Part shown: positions 42,146 through 50,995 of the stretch, in pieces
How the letters are laid out: each line of letters opens with the position of its first letter
Position numbering within the stretch: the stretch's first letter is position 1
Assembly: GCF_900103125.1 (NCBI RefSeq)
Contig: NZ_FNJV01000010.1
Coordinates: forward strand, 1 to 64,000
DNA: 64,000 nucleotides
Origin: Mucilaginibacter sp. OK268
GTDB taxonomy: Bacteria; Bacteroidota; Bacteroidia; Sphingobacteriales; Sphingobacteriaceae
Direction of reading: 5' to 3'
The notes under the pieces: model-generated
Databases searched by the model: none
Told to the model about the DNA's origin: nothing
Seen by the model: the letters and a program-made list of their open reading frames with translations, nothing else
Made by a program: the position numbers and the translations under genes

Positions 42146-44080
42146 TTACGCGTAATTCCTTTGTGATAAATGCACTGATTCAAACACCAGTGGTTCTTTG
42201 TTCAGTACTTCTGGTTGGTTTTCACCTTTAAACTCCCAGGCAGCAACAAATGCAAAATTTTCATCATCACGTTTAGCTTCACCATCTGGTGTTTGCGACT
42301 CTACCCTGAAGTGGCCACCGCATGATTCCTCACGCATTAAAGCGTCATCAACCATTAATTCGCCCAGTTCAATAAAGTCGGCAATACGACCGGCGCGCTC
42401 TAAAGAAGCATTTACTTCTTCATTCTCACCGGTTACAATGGCGTTTTTCCAGAAATCAGCTTTCAGGGCCTGGATCAAGCCTTTGGCTTTTTTCAAACCT
42501 TCTTCGGTACGCGCCATACCGCAATACTCCCACATGATGTGGCCAAGATCGCGGTGGTATTCGTTAACCGTTTTGGTGCCTTTTAAAGCCAATAGTTTAT
42601 TAACGTGCTCAATAACGTCTTTTTGGGTTTGCTCAAAAGCTGGATGATTAGTATCCACCTTTTTAGGGCCGATGTTAGCGAGGTAATCACCAAGGGTATA
42701 AGGGATCACAAAGTAACCATCAGATAAACCCTGCATTAGTGCGGATGCACCCAGGCGGTTAGCACCGTGGTCGCTGAAGTTACACTCGCCCAGGGCATAT
42801 AAACCCGGTATGGTGGTCATCAGGTTATAATCAACCCACAGGCCGCCCATGGTATAGTGTACCGCAGGGTAAATACGCATCGGCTGTTTGTATGGGTTCT
42901 CGTCAGTGATCTGTATATACATATCAAACAGGTTACCATACTTAGCTTTAACAGTTTCTTCGCCAAGGCGCTTAATAGCGTCGGCAAAATCAAGGAACAC
43001 GGCAAAACCAGAACCACCAACACCACGACCATCTTCCACCATTTCCTTAGCGTTACGTGAAGCCACGTCGCGCGGAACCAGGTTACCGAAGGCGGGATAT
43101 TTACGTTCCAGGAAATAATCGCGGTCGTCTTCTTTGATCTGATCGGCTTTCAGTGTGCCTTTACGCAATTGCTCGGCAAGCTCAACAGTTTTTGGCGCCC
43201 AAACACGTCCGTCGTTACGTAACGACTCAGACATCAGCGTCAGTTTCGACTGATGATCGCCGGTTACCGGGATACAGGTTGGGTGAATTTGGGTATAGCA
43301 TGGGTTGCCAAAGAAAGCGCCTCGTTTGTGAGCCCTCCAGGCAGCTGTTACGTTTGAACCGATAGCATTGGTCGACAGGTAGAACACGTTGCTGTAACCG
43401 CCTGTACATAATAATACCGCGTGACCTGCATGGGTTTCAATTTCGCCGGTAAGCATATTACGGGTAACAATACCTTTGGCATGACCATCAACCACAACCA
43501 CATCCAGCATTTCGGTACGGGTATACATTTTTACTTTGCCGGCATGTATCTGACGGTTTAAGGCTGAGTACGCGCCTAACAGCAATTGTTGTCCTGTTTG
43601 ACCGCGGGCATAAAATGTACGTGATACCTGCGAACCACCGAATGAGCGGTTATCCAGCAAGCCACCGTATTCGCGGGCAAAAGGAACACCCTGTGCCACG
43701 CATTGATCGATGATATTTACAGATACCTCGGCCAGACGGTAAACGTTTCCTTCGCGGGCACGGTAATCGCCACCTTTAATGGTATCGTAGAATAAACGGT
43801 AAACACTGTCGCCATCATTCTGATAGTTTTTTGCTGCGTTGATACCACCCTGCGCCGCGATAGAGTGCGCGCGGCGTGGGCTATCCTGAAAGCAAAAAGA
43901 TTTTACGTTATAACCCAACTCGGCCAGTGAAGCCGCGGCCGATGCGCCCGCTAAACCGGTACCTACAATAATAATATCGTATTTACGCTTGTTGGCAGGG
44001 TTAACCAGCTTCAGGTTAAATTTATGCTTGCTCCATTTTTCGGCTAATGGGCCTTGAGGAATTTTAGCATCTAAACTCAT
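42146..44080 (-). CDS. sdhA: Succinate dehydrogenase/fumarate reductase flavoprotein subunit
   Basis: This 644-residue subunit oxidises succinate. The FAD fold is YDIIIVGTGLAGASAAASL; the flavin-attachment region is SIAAQGGINAAKNYQNDG. The active-site loop GVPFAREYGGLLDNRSFGG and the C-terminal GANRLGASALMQGLSDG are also present. Length and motifs fit the Bacteroidota type that pairs with a single cytochrome b subunit. Its stop lies 3 bases from the end of the word-repeat element. Confidence 0.97.
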   Translation of the reverse strand: MSLDAKIPQGPLAEKWSKHKFNLKLVNPANKRKYDIIIVGTGLAGASAAASLAELGYNVKSFCFQDSPRRAHSIAAQGGINAAKNYQNDGDSVYRLFYDTIKGGDYRAREGNVYRLAEVSVNIIDQCVAQGVPFAREYGGLLDNRSFGGSQVSRTFYARGQTGQQLLLGAYSALNRQIHAGKVKMYTRTEMLDVVVVDGHAKGIVTRNMLTGEIETHAGHAVLLCTGGYSNVFYLSTNAIGSNVTAAWRAHKRGAFFGNPCYTQIHPTCIPVTGDHQSKLTLMSESLRNDGRVWAPKTVELAEQLRKGTLKADQIKEDDRDYFLERKYPAFGNLVPRDVASRNAKEMVEDGRGVGGSGFAVFLDFADAIKRLGEETVKAKYGNLFDMYIQITDENPYKQPMRIYPAVHYTMGGLWVDYNLMTTIPGLYALGECNFSDHGANRLGASALMQGLSDGYFVIPYTLGDYLANIGPKKVDTNHPAFEQTQKDVIEHVNKLLALKGTKTVNEYHRDLGHIMWEYCGMARTEEGLKKAKGLIQALKADFWKNAIVTGENEEVNASLERAGRIADFIELGELMVDDALMREESCGGHFRVESQTPDGEAKRDDENFAFVAAWEFKGENQPEVLNKEPLVFESVHLSQRNYA

Positions 44081-44145
44081 TTCTCGTATAATTTATATTA
44101 GTGAGTGGCTGATGTAACTCAACCATTTAACTTAATCAACTTAAA

Positions 44146-44928
44146 TTACCCTTTGTGCATAAAAAAGTACCATAGAGGCATAAGGGCAAAACCTATAGGT
44201 ATAATAACCGCGAAGAACCATGCGCCAATGCCGTATACTATAGGTGTATACTTACGATGTACCCATCCCAGGGTGCGGAAAGCACTCTGGAAACCATGCA
44301 ACAGGTGGAAGGATAACGCACCCATGGCAATTACATAGATCAATACATACCAGATGTTGCCAAAGGTATGCGCCACGCGTGCATGCAGGTCTTTTACCCT
44401 TACTATCTCTACATTGTTTTCGGTAGAAACAGAGTGGTTGAAATCGGCAGATACAGGTGTATAGTCTGATACAGTAGTTTGGTCTGTAGCCAGGTCGGTG
44501 CGGTACTCCTTAAAGCCAACTTCATGGGTGTATTTGTATTTGAACCAGAAATCGCCCATATGTATCACGATAAATACAAGCAGGATTGAGCCTAACAGCC
44601 CCATGTTTTTTGATGACCAGCTTGCATCTGATTTTGCCGCTACGGCGTAACCTACCGGACGCGCTTTGCGGTTTTTTACAGTTAAGATAAGTGCATATAT
44701 GGCATGTACCGCTATCGACGCGTACAAGAGCCACGCGATAACCTCAATTGGTGGAAAATGTGTCAGGAAGTTTGCATACACATTAAAACCAAAACCATTA
44801 TCGTCCTTAAACAACAGCAGGTTGCCCCCAAGGTGTACAATTAAAAAAGTACACAAAAACAAGCCTGTTAAAGCCATGATCAGCTTTTTTCCCAGTGATG
44901 AGTTAAAGGTTTGTTTGAATTCGCTCAT
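44146..44928 (-). CDS. sdhC: Succinate dehydrogenase cytochrome b subunit
   Basis: This 260-residue membrane subunit has five hydrophobic segments with histidines placed to bind two hemes (for example TFLIVHLGGNLLLF, ASIAVHAIYALIL, VFIVIHMGDFWFKY, LSFHLLHGFQSAF). It anchors SdhAB and reduces menaquinone. An insert of about 65 residues (KYKYTHEVGFKEYRTDLA onward) lies between helices 3 and 4. It is the first gene of the operon, 65 bases before sdhA. Confidence 0.93.
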   Translation of the reverse strand: MSEFKQTFNSSLGKKLIMALTGLFLCTFLIVHLGGNLLLFKDDNGFGFNVYANFLTHFPPIEVIAWLLYASIAVHAIYALILTVKNRKARPVGYAVAAKSDASWSSKNMGLLGSILLVFIVIHMGDFWFKYKYTHEVGFKEYRTDLATDQTTVSDYTPVSADFNHSVSTENNVEIVRVKDLHARVAHTFGNIWYVLIYVIAMGALSFHLLHGFQSAFRTLGWVHRKYTPIVYGIGAWFFAVIIPIGFALMPLWYFFMHKG

Positions 44929-44950
44929 TATGAAATAGATTTATTTTAGG

Positions 44951-44958
44951 CAAAAGTA
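44951..44958 (-). promoter_or_regulatory. -7 promoter box for the sdh operon
   Basis: Read on the minus strand, TACTTTTG fits TAnnTTTG 22 bases before the sdhC ATG. Confidence 0.45.
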
Positions 44959-45058
44959 TTTATTATATGCCAAAAGATAGAAATGCTTTCGGCTTATTGG
45001 AGGTGAAAAGTCTATTTAGAATCAATCTAAGAAATTACATTCAAATTACACAGGAAGG

Positions 45059-45323
45059 AAGAGTCAAGAATTAAGAATCAAGAGGTAAGATAGGCTGTAT
45101 CGGAAGGGGAAAATCTAAAAAACGCGTCATTGCGAGGTACGAAGCAATCTCTATGCTATACCGAGCGACTCTGCTAATCGGGGATTATTAATATTTTGAT
45201 TGTTTTATATCTGTATTAATGAGCTCCCTGCGGTCGGTTATCTTCGTACCTCGCAATGACGCGCGGAAATAAGTACGAAAGTTTTTTCTTGACTCCTGAC
45301 TCTTATCTCTTGATTCTCTTTCT
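45059..45323. repeat. Nested repeat: word element around a REP palindrome with an insert
   Basis: The 394-base gap between sdhC and pdeM has no gene. Outer arms are AGTCAAGAATTAAGAATCAA words (from 45066) and CTTGACTCCTGACTC / CTCTTGATTCTC words at 45286-45322. Inside is a GTCATTGCGAGG palindrome (45125-45261). Its second half contains about 65 extra bases (45180-45243) that also occur, inverted, at about 103-170. Confidence 0.7.
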
Positions 45324-45988
45324 TAATCAATAGCCAGCACTTTATCTTTCAAAACCGCGAAGATCCTGTCGGCTTTTTGATTGCGGATAGCCACCTTGCC
45401 GGTGAATTGACCAAATGAAGGGAGCACGGCCTGTTTACCGCCAAAGGCGAAACAAGGCAGCGTGATAGATTGCCTGCCGCGGCCGCTCAGATTAACGCCC
45501 GGATGAATATGTCCACAAAAAACGTAGCCTTCCGCGTTTTGCAGCCGTGCATCGTCACATGGATGGTGTTGCATCAAAAAAGGGTGCATCAGCAATTCAT
45601 CATGTAGTTCGATATCTAATTGCTGGTAGTGCTTATCTGGTATAATATCATGGTTGCCCCGCACCAGGATGATCTGCAGACCGGGGAACTGACTTCGCCA
45701 AAGAATAAACCAATCCCAGTCGTTATTCATATCACTGTGAAAAAGGTCGCCCAGGAACAATAACTTTTGAGGCTGGTATTCATGGATCAGGTCCGACAGG
45801 GTAGCCAGGTCGCTTTGCTCCATATCCCGTGGAATGGCAATGCCCGCCTTGCGAAAATGACCAACCTTGCCCAAATGCACATCGGCAATGATCAGGGTCT
45901 TTTGCTGCTCCCAATAGATCGCTTTCTGAGGGAGTAACAACAGGTTTTGCCCGAGTAAAGTAAATGGAGTTGCCACACAGATCATCAT
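45323..45988 (-). CDS. pdeM: Metallophosphoesterase PdeM (ligase-associated type)
   Basis: This 221-residue calcineurin-type phosphoesterase has motifs IIADVHLGKVGHFRKAGI, LLFLGDLFHSDMNNDW, LVRGNHDIIPDKHY and FCGHIHPGV. It matches the PdeM group, which often lies beside a DNA ligase and an Lhr-type helicase in repair clusters. Neither is adjacent here, so it stands alone. A nuclease or phosphodiesterase role in DNA repair is inferred from the family. Confidence 0.88.
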   Translation of the reverse strand: MMICVATPFTLLGQNLLLLPQKAIYWEQQKTLIIADVHLGKVGHFRKAGIAIPRDMEQSDLATLSDLIHEYQPQKLLFLGDLFHSDMNNDWDWFILWRSQFPGLQIILVRGNHDIIPDKHYQQLDIELHDELLMHPFLMQHHPCDDARLQNAEGYVFCGHIHPGVNLSGRGRQSITLPCFAFGGKQAVLPSFGQFTGKVAIRNQKADRIFAVLKDKVLAID

Positions 45989-46019
45989 AACAAAACAAAG
46001 TTAAAATTTATTTCCGGAG

Positions 46020-46332
46020 ATGTATATCGACTCATCCCGACATCGCTGCGCTCGTCACCCCTCTCTACGCTTTGCGCATAGAAGGGGCTTTTTTACCCTC
46101 TTTCCGCCGCAGGCGAAGAAGGGTGGTCCAGCGAAGCGCAGACCGGGTGAGTCGGCTCTGCGATTTTCTTCCCGTTGCCTGTGTCCTCACAGGCAACTTA
46201 TTGCTCCCAAACGTAAAAGCAAATCGTCTGTGAGGACACAGACGATGGATGGAAAAGGCTGTCACCCTGAGCCCCGTCGAAGGGTAGAGCGCAGAGGCCT
46301 GCCCACCATGCTTCGACAGGCTCAGCATGACA
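46020..46332. repeat. Cluster of three palindromic repeats
   Basis: The gap 45989-46444 holds no gene. Bases about 46030-46153 belong to the family at 3288 and 50007 (TTTCCGCCGCAGGCGAAGAA). Bases 46175-46250 contain TGTGTCCTCACAG and its reverse complement CTGTGAGGACACA. Bases 46260-46332 are a CTGTCGAAG-type palindrome with GAGGCCTGCCCACCATGCTT. Confidence 0.75.
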
Positions 46333-46444
46333 CCTCTTTTTAAACCCCCAACCTTAATTTTTATTATTTAATGTTAAGCAATGTTAACAGAAAGTGCCGG
46401 CAGATATTGATGTATTTACTTTTATCTTCATCAATCCATTAATC

Positions 46445-48049
46445 ATGAAAAGGAAACTTAAAATTGTACTGATCTTAATCACCCTGTCGTTAAGCGGCAT
46501 CATCATTTTCCAGCTGTACTGGAGTGTCAATGCCTATCAGGTAAATAAAAAAAACTTCGACACCAATGTTGATATGGCTATGCAACAGGCTTTAGACAGC
46601 TGTAAAAAGGATTATTTTGATTCTATCAGGGTTGTCATGGTGAAGCGGCTTTCTACCCCTGGAACCATCATTAAAATTGACACCCTTCATGAGGCCGATA
46701 CGATACATAAACAATTGAGCATCCGTATCTCGCTTCCTCATTCATGGTTAGGAGAACCATTTCACATCACCAGTAACGCGCTTGATTTTTACGGAACCAA
46801 AATAAACCATAGGGCAACCTTGCCCGAGCTGATAACCGAAACCTCCTTTTATGTGCCCTTTTTAATGAACCAGCTTACCCTGCTATGGGGAATGTCAGAT
46901 ATTTCGGCTCATGACGACCAAATAAAGGCATATGTTAAGGCGCATAGCAATATTCCACAGGATAGCATATTCGCTCATCATCAAATTGTAAAAAGCGGTA
47001 TGTATGAGCTGCCGCCCAATTACAGGCAGGCCGATAGTTTAAAGCTGCACAGGTATTTTACTACCACGCTTGATAAAATGAATATTCGCGCCGGTTTTAA
47101 TCTGCTGTTTTCTGAAAAGGGGACACCGGCGGGCTCACCCAGTATGCGCTACGCTGAAACTAACGACTATCCATATGATTATCACGGGTTCGTTTTCCTG
47201 GATCATTCCATTTTTAATCATTTGCATACCCGTGCTGTTTTTAGCAATCCGCAATATGCCATTATCAAAGGAATGATGATCACCCTCGTATTATCGGCAC
47301 TGCTGGTATTGTTCACCATATATTGCTTTTATTATATTATCAAAACCATCAATCAGCAAAAAGCACTGGGAGAGTTAAAGGATGATTTTATAAACAACAT
47401 GACGCATGAATTAAAAACGCCTATCGCTACTATTACCGTCGCTATTGAAGGCCTGCAAAAATTTAATGCCCTGAATGATCCCGAAAAAACACAGCGCTAC
47501 CTGCAAACCTCCAGGAATGAACTGGCCAAACTAAACGAGCTGGTGGGCAAAGTACTGGATGTGGCGGCCTTTGAACGCGATAAAATAACTTTGCTGAAAG
47601 AAAAAATACAGGTTGATACCCTGATGAATGAGCTGATAACCGCCGAAAGAGCTAAAGCCGGTGAAACAGCTATCATCACCTATAATAATAGGGATCAGGT
47701 TGATTATATTGCGGCGGATAAACTGCACTTCGGTAACGCCATATTGAATGTTTTGGACAATGCAGTTAAATATTCCAATGAGCCGGCCGATATCAAGATA
47801 GATGTATACCGGGATGGCAATATGATCGTTTTTTCCGTAAGCGATAAGGGTATGGGCATCCCGGCGGCACACCTGGGGCGAATTTTTGAAAAATTTCACC
47901 GGGTACCTACCGGTAATGTGCACAATGTGAAAGGTACCGGGCTTGGTTTAAGTTATGTGAAGTATATTGCAGAAGCGCATGGCGGCCATGTCGCTGTAAA
48001 AAGCGAAGTCAATACGGGTAGTCAGTTTATGATATCAATACCGATGTAA
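46445..48049 (+). CDS. Membrane sensor histidine kinase
   Basis: This 534-residue kinase has one membrane helix at residues 5-25, an external sensor region of about 250 residues, a second helix (MMITLVLSALLVLFTIYCFY), and then the kinase core. The H box is FINNMTHELKTPIATI, the N box LNVLDNAVKYS, and the G boxes VSDKGMGIP and KGTGLGLSYV. ATG 46445 starts the first helix directly, and a TACTTTTA box lies upstream. The response regulator starts one base after its stop. The signal it senses is unknown. Confidence 0.94.
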   Translation: MKRKLKIVLILITLSLSGIIIFQLYWSVNAYQVNKKNFDTNVDMAMQQALDSCKKDYFDSIRVVMVKRLSTPGTIIKIDTLHEADTIHKQLSIRISLPHSWLGEPFHITSNALDFYGTKINHRATLPELITETSFYVPFLMNQLTLLWGMSDISAHDDQIKAYVKAHSNIPQDSIFAHHQIVKSGMYELPPNYRQADSLKLHRYFTTTLDKMNIRAGFNLLFSEKGTPAGSPSMRYAETNDYPYDYHGFVFLDHSIFNHLHTRAVFSNPQYAIIKGMMITLVLSALLVLFTIYCFYYIIKTINQQKALGELKDDFINNMTHELKTPIATITVAIEGLQKFNALNDPEKTQRYLQTSRNELAKLNELVGKVLDVAAFERDKITLLKEKIQVDTLMNELITAERAKAGETAIITYNNRDQVDYIAADKLHFGNAILNVLDNAVKYSNEPADIKIDVYRDGNMIVFSVSDKGMGIPAAHLGRIFEKFHRVPTGNVHNVKGTGLGLSYVKYIAEAHGGHVAVKSEVNTGSQFMISIPM

Positions 48050-48050
48050 G

Positions 48051-48740
48051 ATGAGTAAAATACGCTTATTGCTGGCCGAAGATGAGCAGGCCCTGGCCCA
48101 TATAGTGCGCGAAAGCCTGGAAGAAAACGGCTTCGGGGTAATACTGTGCGCCAATGGCGAACAAGCTCTGCAAAAATACAAAAGCGACAGGCCCGATATT
48201 TTAGTGCTGGATATTATGATGCCCAAGATGGATGGCTTTGAGGTAGCCCGCCAGGTACGCGAAACCGACAAAATAACACCGATCATCTTTTTAACGGCGC
48301 GATCACAGTCCAAGGATGTGGTGGCCGGGTTTGAGTCGGGCGCTAACGACTATTTAAAAAAGCCTTTTAGTGTAGAGGAACTAGTGGTGCGCATTAAAGT
48401 GTTGCTGAGCGATAACCGTTTGTTGAGTACCGGCAAGCCTGCGGGCGAAAGTCACCAGATAGGCAGTATTACGTTTAACCCGCTAAAAAATACCGTTCAG
48501 CAAGGCATCAATCAATGGCAATTAACCAGCCGTGAAAGTGATATTTTGAGGCTGTTGTGTAAAAATCAACACCATATATTACCACGAAAAACCTTGTTGG
48601 AAACCATTTGGGGCGATGATAGCTTTTTTAATGCCCGGAGCCTGGATGTATTTATCAGCAAACTCCGAACACATTTAAAAGCCGACCCCAACGTGCAGAT
48701 TATTACCGTAAGAGGACATGGGTACAAATTGGTCTGGTGA
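48051..48740 (+). CDS. OmpR-family response regulator
   Basis: This 229-residue regulator has a receiver domain (residues 1-120) with the acidic pocket in LLLAEDEQAL, the phosphorylated Asp in ILVLDIMMPKMDGF, and the conserved Lys in YLKKPFSVEE. A winged-helix DNA-binding domain follows (LTSRESDILRLLCKNQHHIL to VQIITVRGHGYKLVW). It is coupled to the histidine kinase upstream. Targets are not evident. Confidence 0.95.
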   Translation: MSKIRLLLAEDEQALAHIVRESLEENGFGVILCANGEQALQKYKSDRPDILVLDIMMPKMDGFEVARQVRETDKITPIIFLTARSQSKDVVAGFESGANDYLKKPFSVEELVVRIKVLLSDNRLLSTGKPAGESHQIGSITFNPLKNTVQQGINQWQLTSRESDILRLLCKNQHHILPRKTLLETIWGDDSFFNARSLDVFISKLRTHLKADPNVQIITVRGHGYKLVW

Positions 48741-48794
48741 TGGAACTACAGGTGTTCGGAAGATCGTTTTTGGCTAAAGCCATCAAATGCTTCT

Positions 48795-48931
48795 ATTATC
48801 CGTCCCATAAATGGGACGGCAATGAATGGAAAACTAATTGATTTACCCTTCATTGCCGTTGGTTTTAACCAACGGATTACAAGTAAATAGCTATGGGCTT
48901 TAGCCCAAGTGAACCCCGTGGCTGACCACGC
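48795..48931. repeat. REP-like cluster of short palindromes
   Basis: CGTCCCATAAATGGGACG (48801-48818), GGCAATGAA with TTCATTGCC, CCGTTGGTTTTAACCAACGG (48856-48875) and GGGCTTTAGCCC lie in succession. Such sets are typical of repetitive extragenic palindromes. No associated transposase gene is present in the window. Confidence 0.6.
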
Positions 48932-48955
48932 TTTAATTAATGAATTTCCTTTCTC

Positions 48956-49470
48956 CGTCAGCAGATAAGCTTCGGACGAAAGCGGGCAGTTGTTTGAACC
49001 ATGATTTATCGGATTTTGGGATTACCAGGATTTGGTAATTATTGATTAAACAAAACAAATATTCTCTTAGTCAGCAGATAAGCTTCGGAAGAAAGCGGAC
49101 AGAACATGATGGACTTGTGGGGCTGTAGGGGCATTAGCAAACCTTGCCGAAGCGGAGGAATGAGGGAACGAAGTAAAGGTAAGGTTTAGCAGCCCGTGGT
49201 TCTGTCTGGTTTGCAGGGTAAAGGCCAAGTGCGGCAAAGAAGCCTCCTGAAAGCCTTTTTGGTTACTTTTGTGGCGACATACGGCGAAGCCATCTTGAGT
49301 ACCTATAAAAAAACAAACAACAACGAAAAACGTGACTGGCCCTCCCGCGGCCAAGAGCGGGTCTGCACCATGTATGCCCCCCTATACGGCAGTCTATGTA
49401 TGGATACGGTAATAACACCGACCACCAAGCTGAAGTAAAGGCCCTCCCGCGGCCAAGAGCGGGTCTGCGC
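48956..49470 (+). repeat. ~300-bp dispersed repeat, copy 2, with duplicated ends
   Basis: Bases 49070-49363 align with the minus strand of 5791-6087. The left-end module (GTCAGCAGATAAGCTTCGGA) also occurs at 48956-48988, and the right-end module (GGCCCTCCCGCGGCCAAGAG) also at 49439-49470. Copy 2 therefore has both ends doubled. The gap 48741-49552 contains this, the REP-like cluster before it and no gene. Confidence 0.75.
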
Positions 49471-49552
49471 CATACATGCCTCTCCGATAAGGATTTTTCA
49501 TCAACCTGTTACATCATTGCTCAATTGTCCGTAATGATTAAAAAACCAAATT

Positions 49553-49951
49553 ATGAAAACCCCTATCTTTTTTATCTTACTCTCTGCTACGTTAAGTTTT
49601 GCTGCCTGTTCCAAAAATGAGGCAACCCCGCTCCCACAAAAATTAGACGGAACGTATACCGGTGCATTTACATCCACAAGCGTTGGTGCAACTAACGCTA
49701 CGGCCAAAGTTGTTATTACAGGTAAAACCTACGAGGCTACTTTAAATACCGCTTTCGGCGTTTCGAGCAGAGGCAGCTACGTGACCAGCAACAATCAAAT
49801 AGCTTTTACAGACAGTACGGTACATACCGCCAATTTCGACTGGGGCTTGTTACTGAACGGTACCTACACCTCAACCACCAAAGGTGATAGTTTGATCCTG
49901 GTGAAAAAAGGCACGGGTTATAATTATACTTACAGGTTAAAAAGACAGTAG
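49553..49951 (+). CDS. Small lipoprotein of unknown function
   Basis: This 132-residue protein has a lipoprotein signal (TPIFFILLSATLSFAACSKN). The mature part is rich in Thr and Ser with alternating strands (KLDGTYTGAFTSTSVGA; ANFDWGLLLNGTYTSTT; YNYTYRLKRQ) and looks like a small beta-sandwich or lipocalin-like barrel. I recognise no family. It stands alone between repeat blocks. Confidence 0.7.
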   Translation: MKTPIFFILLSATLSFAACSKNEATPLPQKLDGTYTGAFTSTSVGATNATAKVVITGKTYEATLNTAFGVSSRGSYVTSNNQIAFTDSTVHTANFDWGLLLNGTYTSTTKGDSLILVKKGTGYNYTYRLKRQ

Positions 49952-50006
49952 TTTGTTTTTACAAGGTGTAAGTTATCGATCAGGCGCAATGACGCGTTGA
50001 GAAAAA

Positions 50007-50090
50007 GAGTCTCCCAAACCCCTCTTTGCGGCGCAGCCGGAGAGAGGGTGCCCGGACGAAGCAATGGGCGGGTGAGTCGATGCCGCCAGA
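50007..50090. repeat. CCGGAGAGAGGGTG-type palindromic repeat
   Basis: AACCCCTCTTTGCGGCGCAG and GGAGAGAGGGTGCCCGGACG pair loosely and end GGGTGAGTCGATGCC. The same family occurs near 3288-3350 and 46030-46153. Confidence 0.6.
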
Positions 50091-50109
50091 CAAATTATAA
50101 CGTATTCTA

Positions 50110-50412
50110 TTGTAATCCCTGGATATTTTTTGTATCTTTAAGTACATACACCAAACAGCCCTGCTTACTTGAAAATTGTAAGCAGGGCTGTTTGGTTAAA
50201 GAGATAAAAAGGCTCAAAAATCAACTGTTGTTGATGTAGTTATTTGAATATCAATTATATAATACTTTTTAAACCTTTCAAAACCCATCAAAAATTTGTT
50301 AAAAAGTGTTAAAATGGAGAGTTTTGATTGAGTTTTGAACAGTTTTTAACCGGTTTTTGCCCTCATTTTGATCCGAAAAGTGTTAAAATAGAGCTTTAAA
50401 AAGTTTTTGTTA
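50110..50412 (+). ncRNA. Hairpin plus AT-rich conserved unit, copy 2 (candidate RNA)
   Basis: TTG (50110-50112) and TATCTTTA (50133-50140) are 20 bases apart; the sequence ATTCTATTG around the first is shared with copy 1. A 16-bp hairpin follows (50153-50168 with 50178-50193, stem AAACAGCCCTGCTTAC), then GGTTAAAGA and the AT-rich block with CAAAACCCATCAAAAATTTG and GTTAAAAAGTGTTAAAAT, and a second AAAAGTGTTAAAAT near 50377. The stem differs from copy 1 with paired changes. The gap continues to 50562 with ATCCGACATC words and no gene. Confidence 0.5.
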
Positions 50413-50562
50413 AGAGACGGCAGTTTGAATTTTATAAGTTTGTTTTTTTGCCGGATGGAGATGAGCTTCGATGTCCTGTAATATAAATCCGACATCGAAC
50501 ATCCGACATCCGAAATATTCCCGGCTTTCTTATTACTTTTACGGCAACCAATACGGTTTTAC

Positions 50563-50982
50563 ATGAGTAATACCTTTAACCGCCCCATACGCGTTTTAGT
50601 AGCTAAAGTAGGTCTTGACGGGCACGACCGCGGCGCACGCATTATTGCCACCTCCCTGCGCGATGCCGGGATGGAAGTAATTTATACCGGCCTGCGCCAA
50701 ACCCCCGAAATGGTGGTGAATACCGCCCTGCAGGAAGATGTGGACGCCATTGGCATATCCATATTATCTGGCGCGCATATGACCGTTTTTCCGCGCATTA
50801 TTAAATTGCTCCGGGAAAAAGAGATGGATGATGTGCTGCTTACCGGCGGGGGCATTATCCCGCATGAAGATATGGTAGCGCTGAAACAATCGGGCGTGGG
50901 CGAGCTTTTTCCGCCCGGAACCAGCACACAGGACATTGTAGCTTATATTACAGATTGGGTGCATGAGCATCGTAATTTTTAA
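50563..50982 (+). CDS. Stand-alone B12-binding domain protein (methylmalonyl-CoA mutase C-terminal type)
   Basis: This 139-residue protein is a single cobalamin-binding Rossmann domain with the base-off signature GLDGHDRGARIIATSLRDAG (D-x-H-x-x-G), then SILSGAHMTVFP and LLTGGGIIPHED. It matches the C-terminal domain of methylmalonyl-CoA mutase. The catalytic barrel is not encoded nearby, so it must join a separate large subunit, as in two-part acyl-CoA mutases. It lies 13 bases before an enoyl-CoA hydratase gene. Which mutase it serves is unknown. Confidence 0.9.
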   Translation: MSNTFNRPIRVLVAKVGLDGHDRGARIIATSLRDAGMEVIYTGLRQTPEMVVNTALQEDVDAIGISILSGAHMTVFPRIIKLLREKEMDDVLLTGGGIIPHEDMVALKQSGVGELFPPGTSTQDIVAYITDWVHEHRNF

Positions 50983-50995
50983 ATAAAACAACCCT

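Noticed and set aside
45323..45988. A complete ligase-Lhr-PdeM repair cluster
   Set aside because: Only pdeM is present; neighbours are sdhC and a two-component pair.
49067..49438. Opposing open frames in the second copy of the ~300-bp repeat
   Set aside because: Frames are not kept in register between the two copies apart from short stretches, so coding is unlikely.
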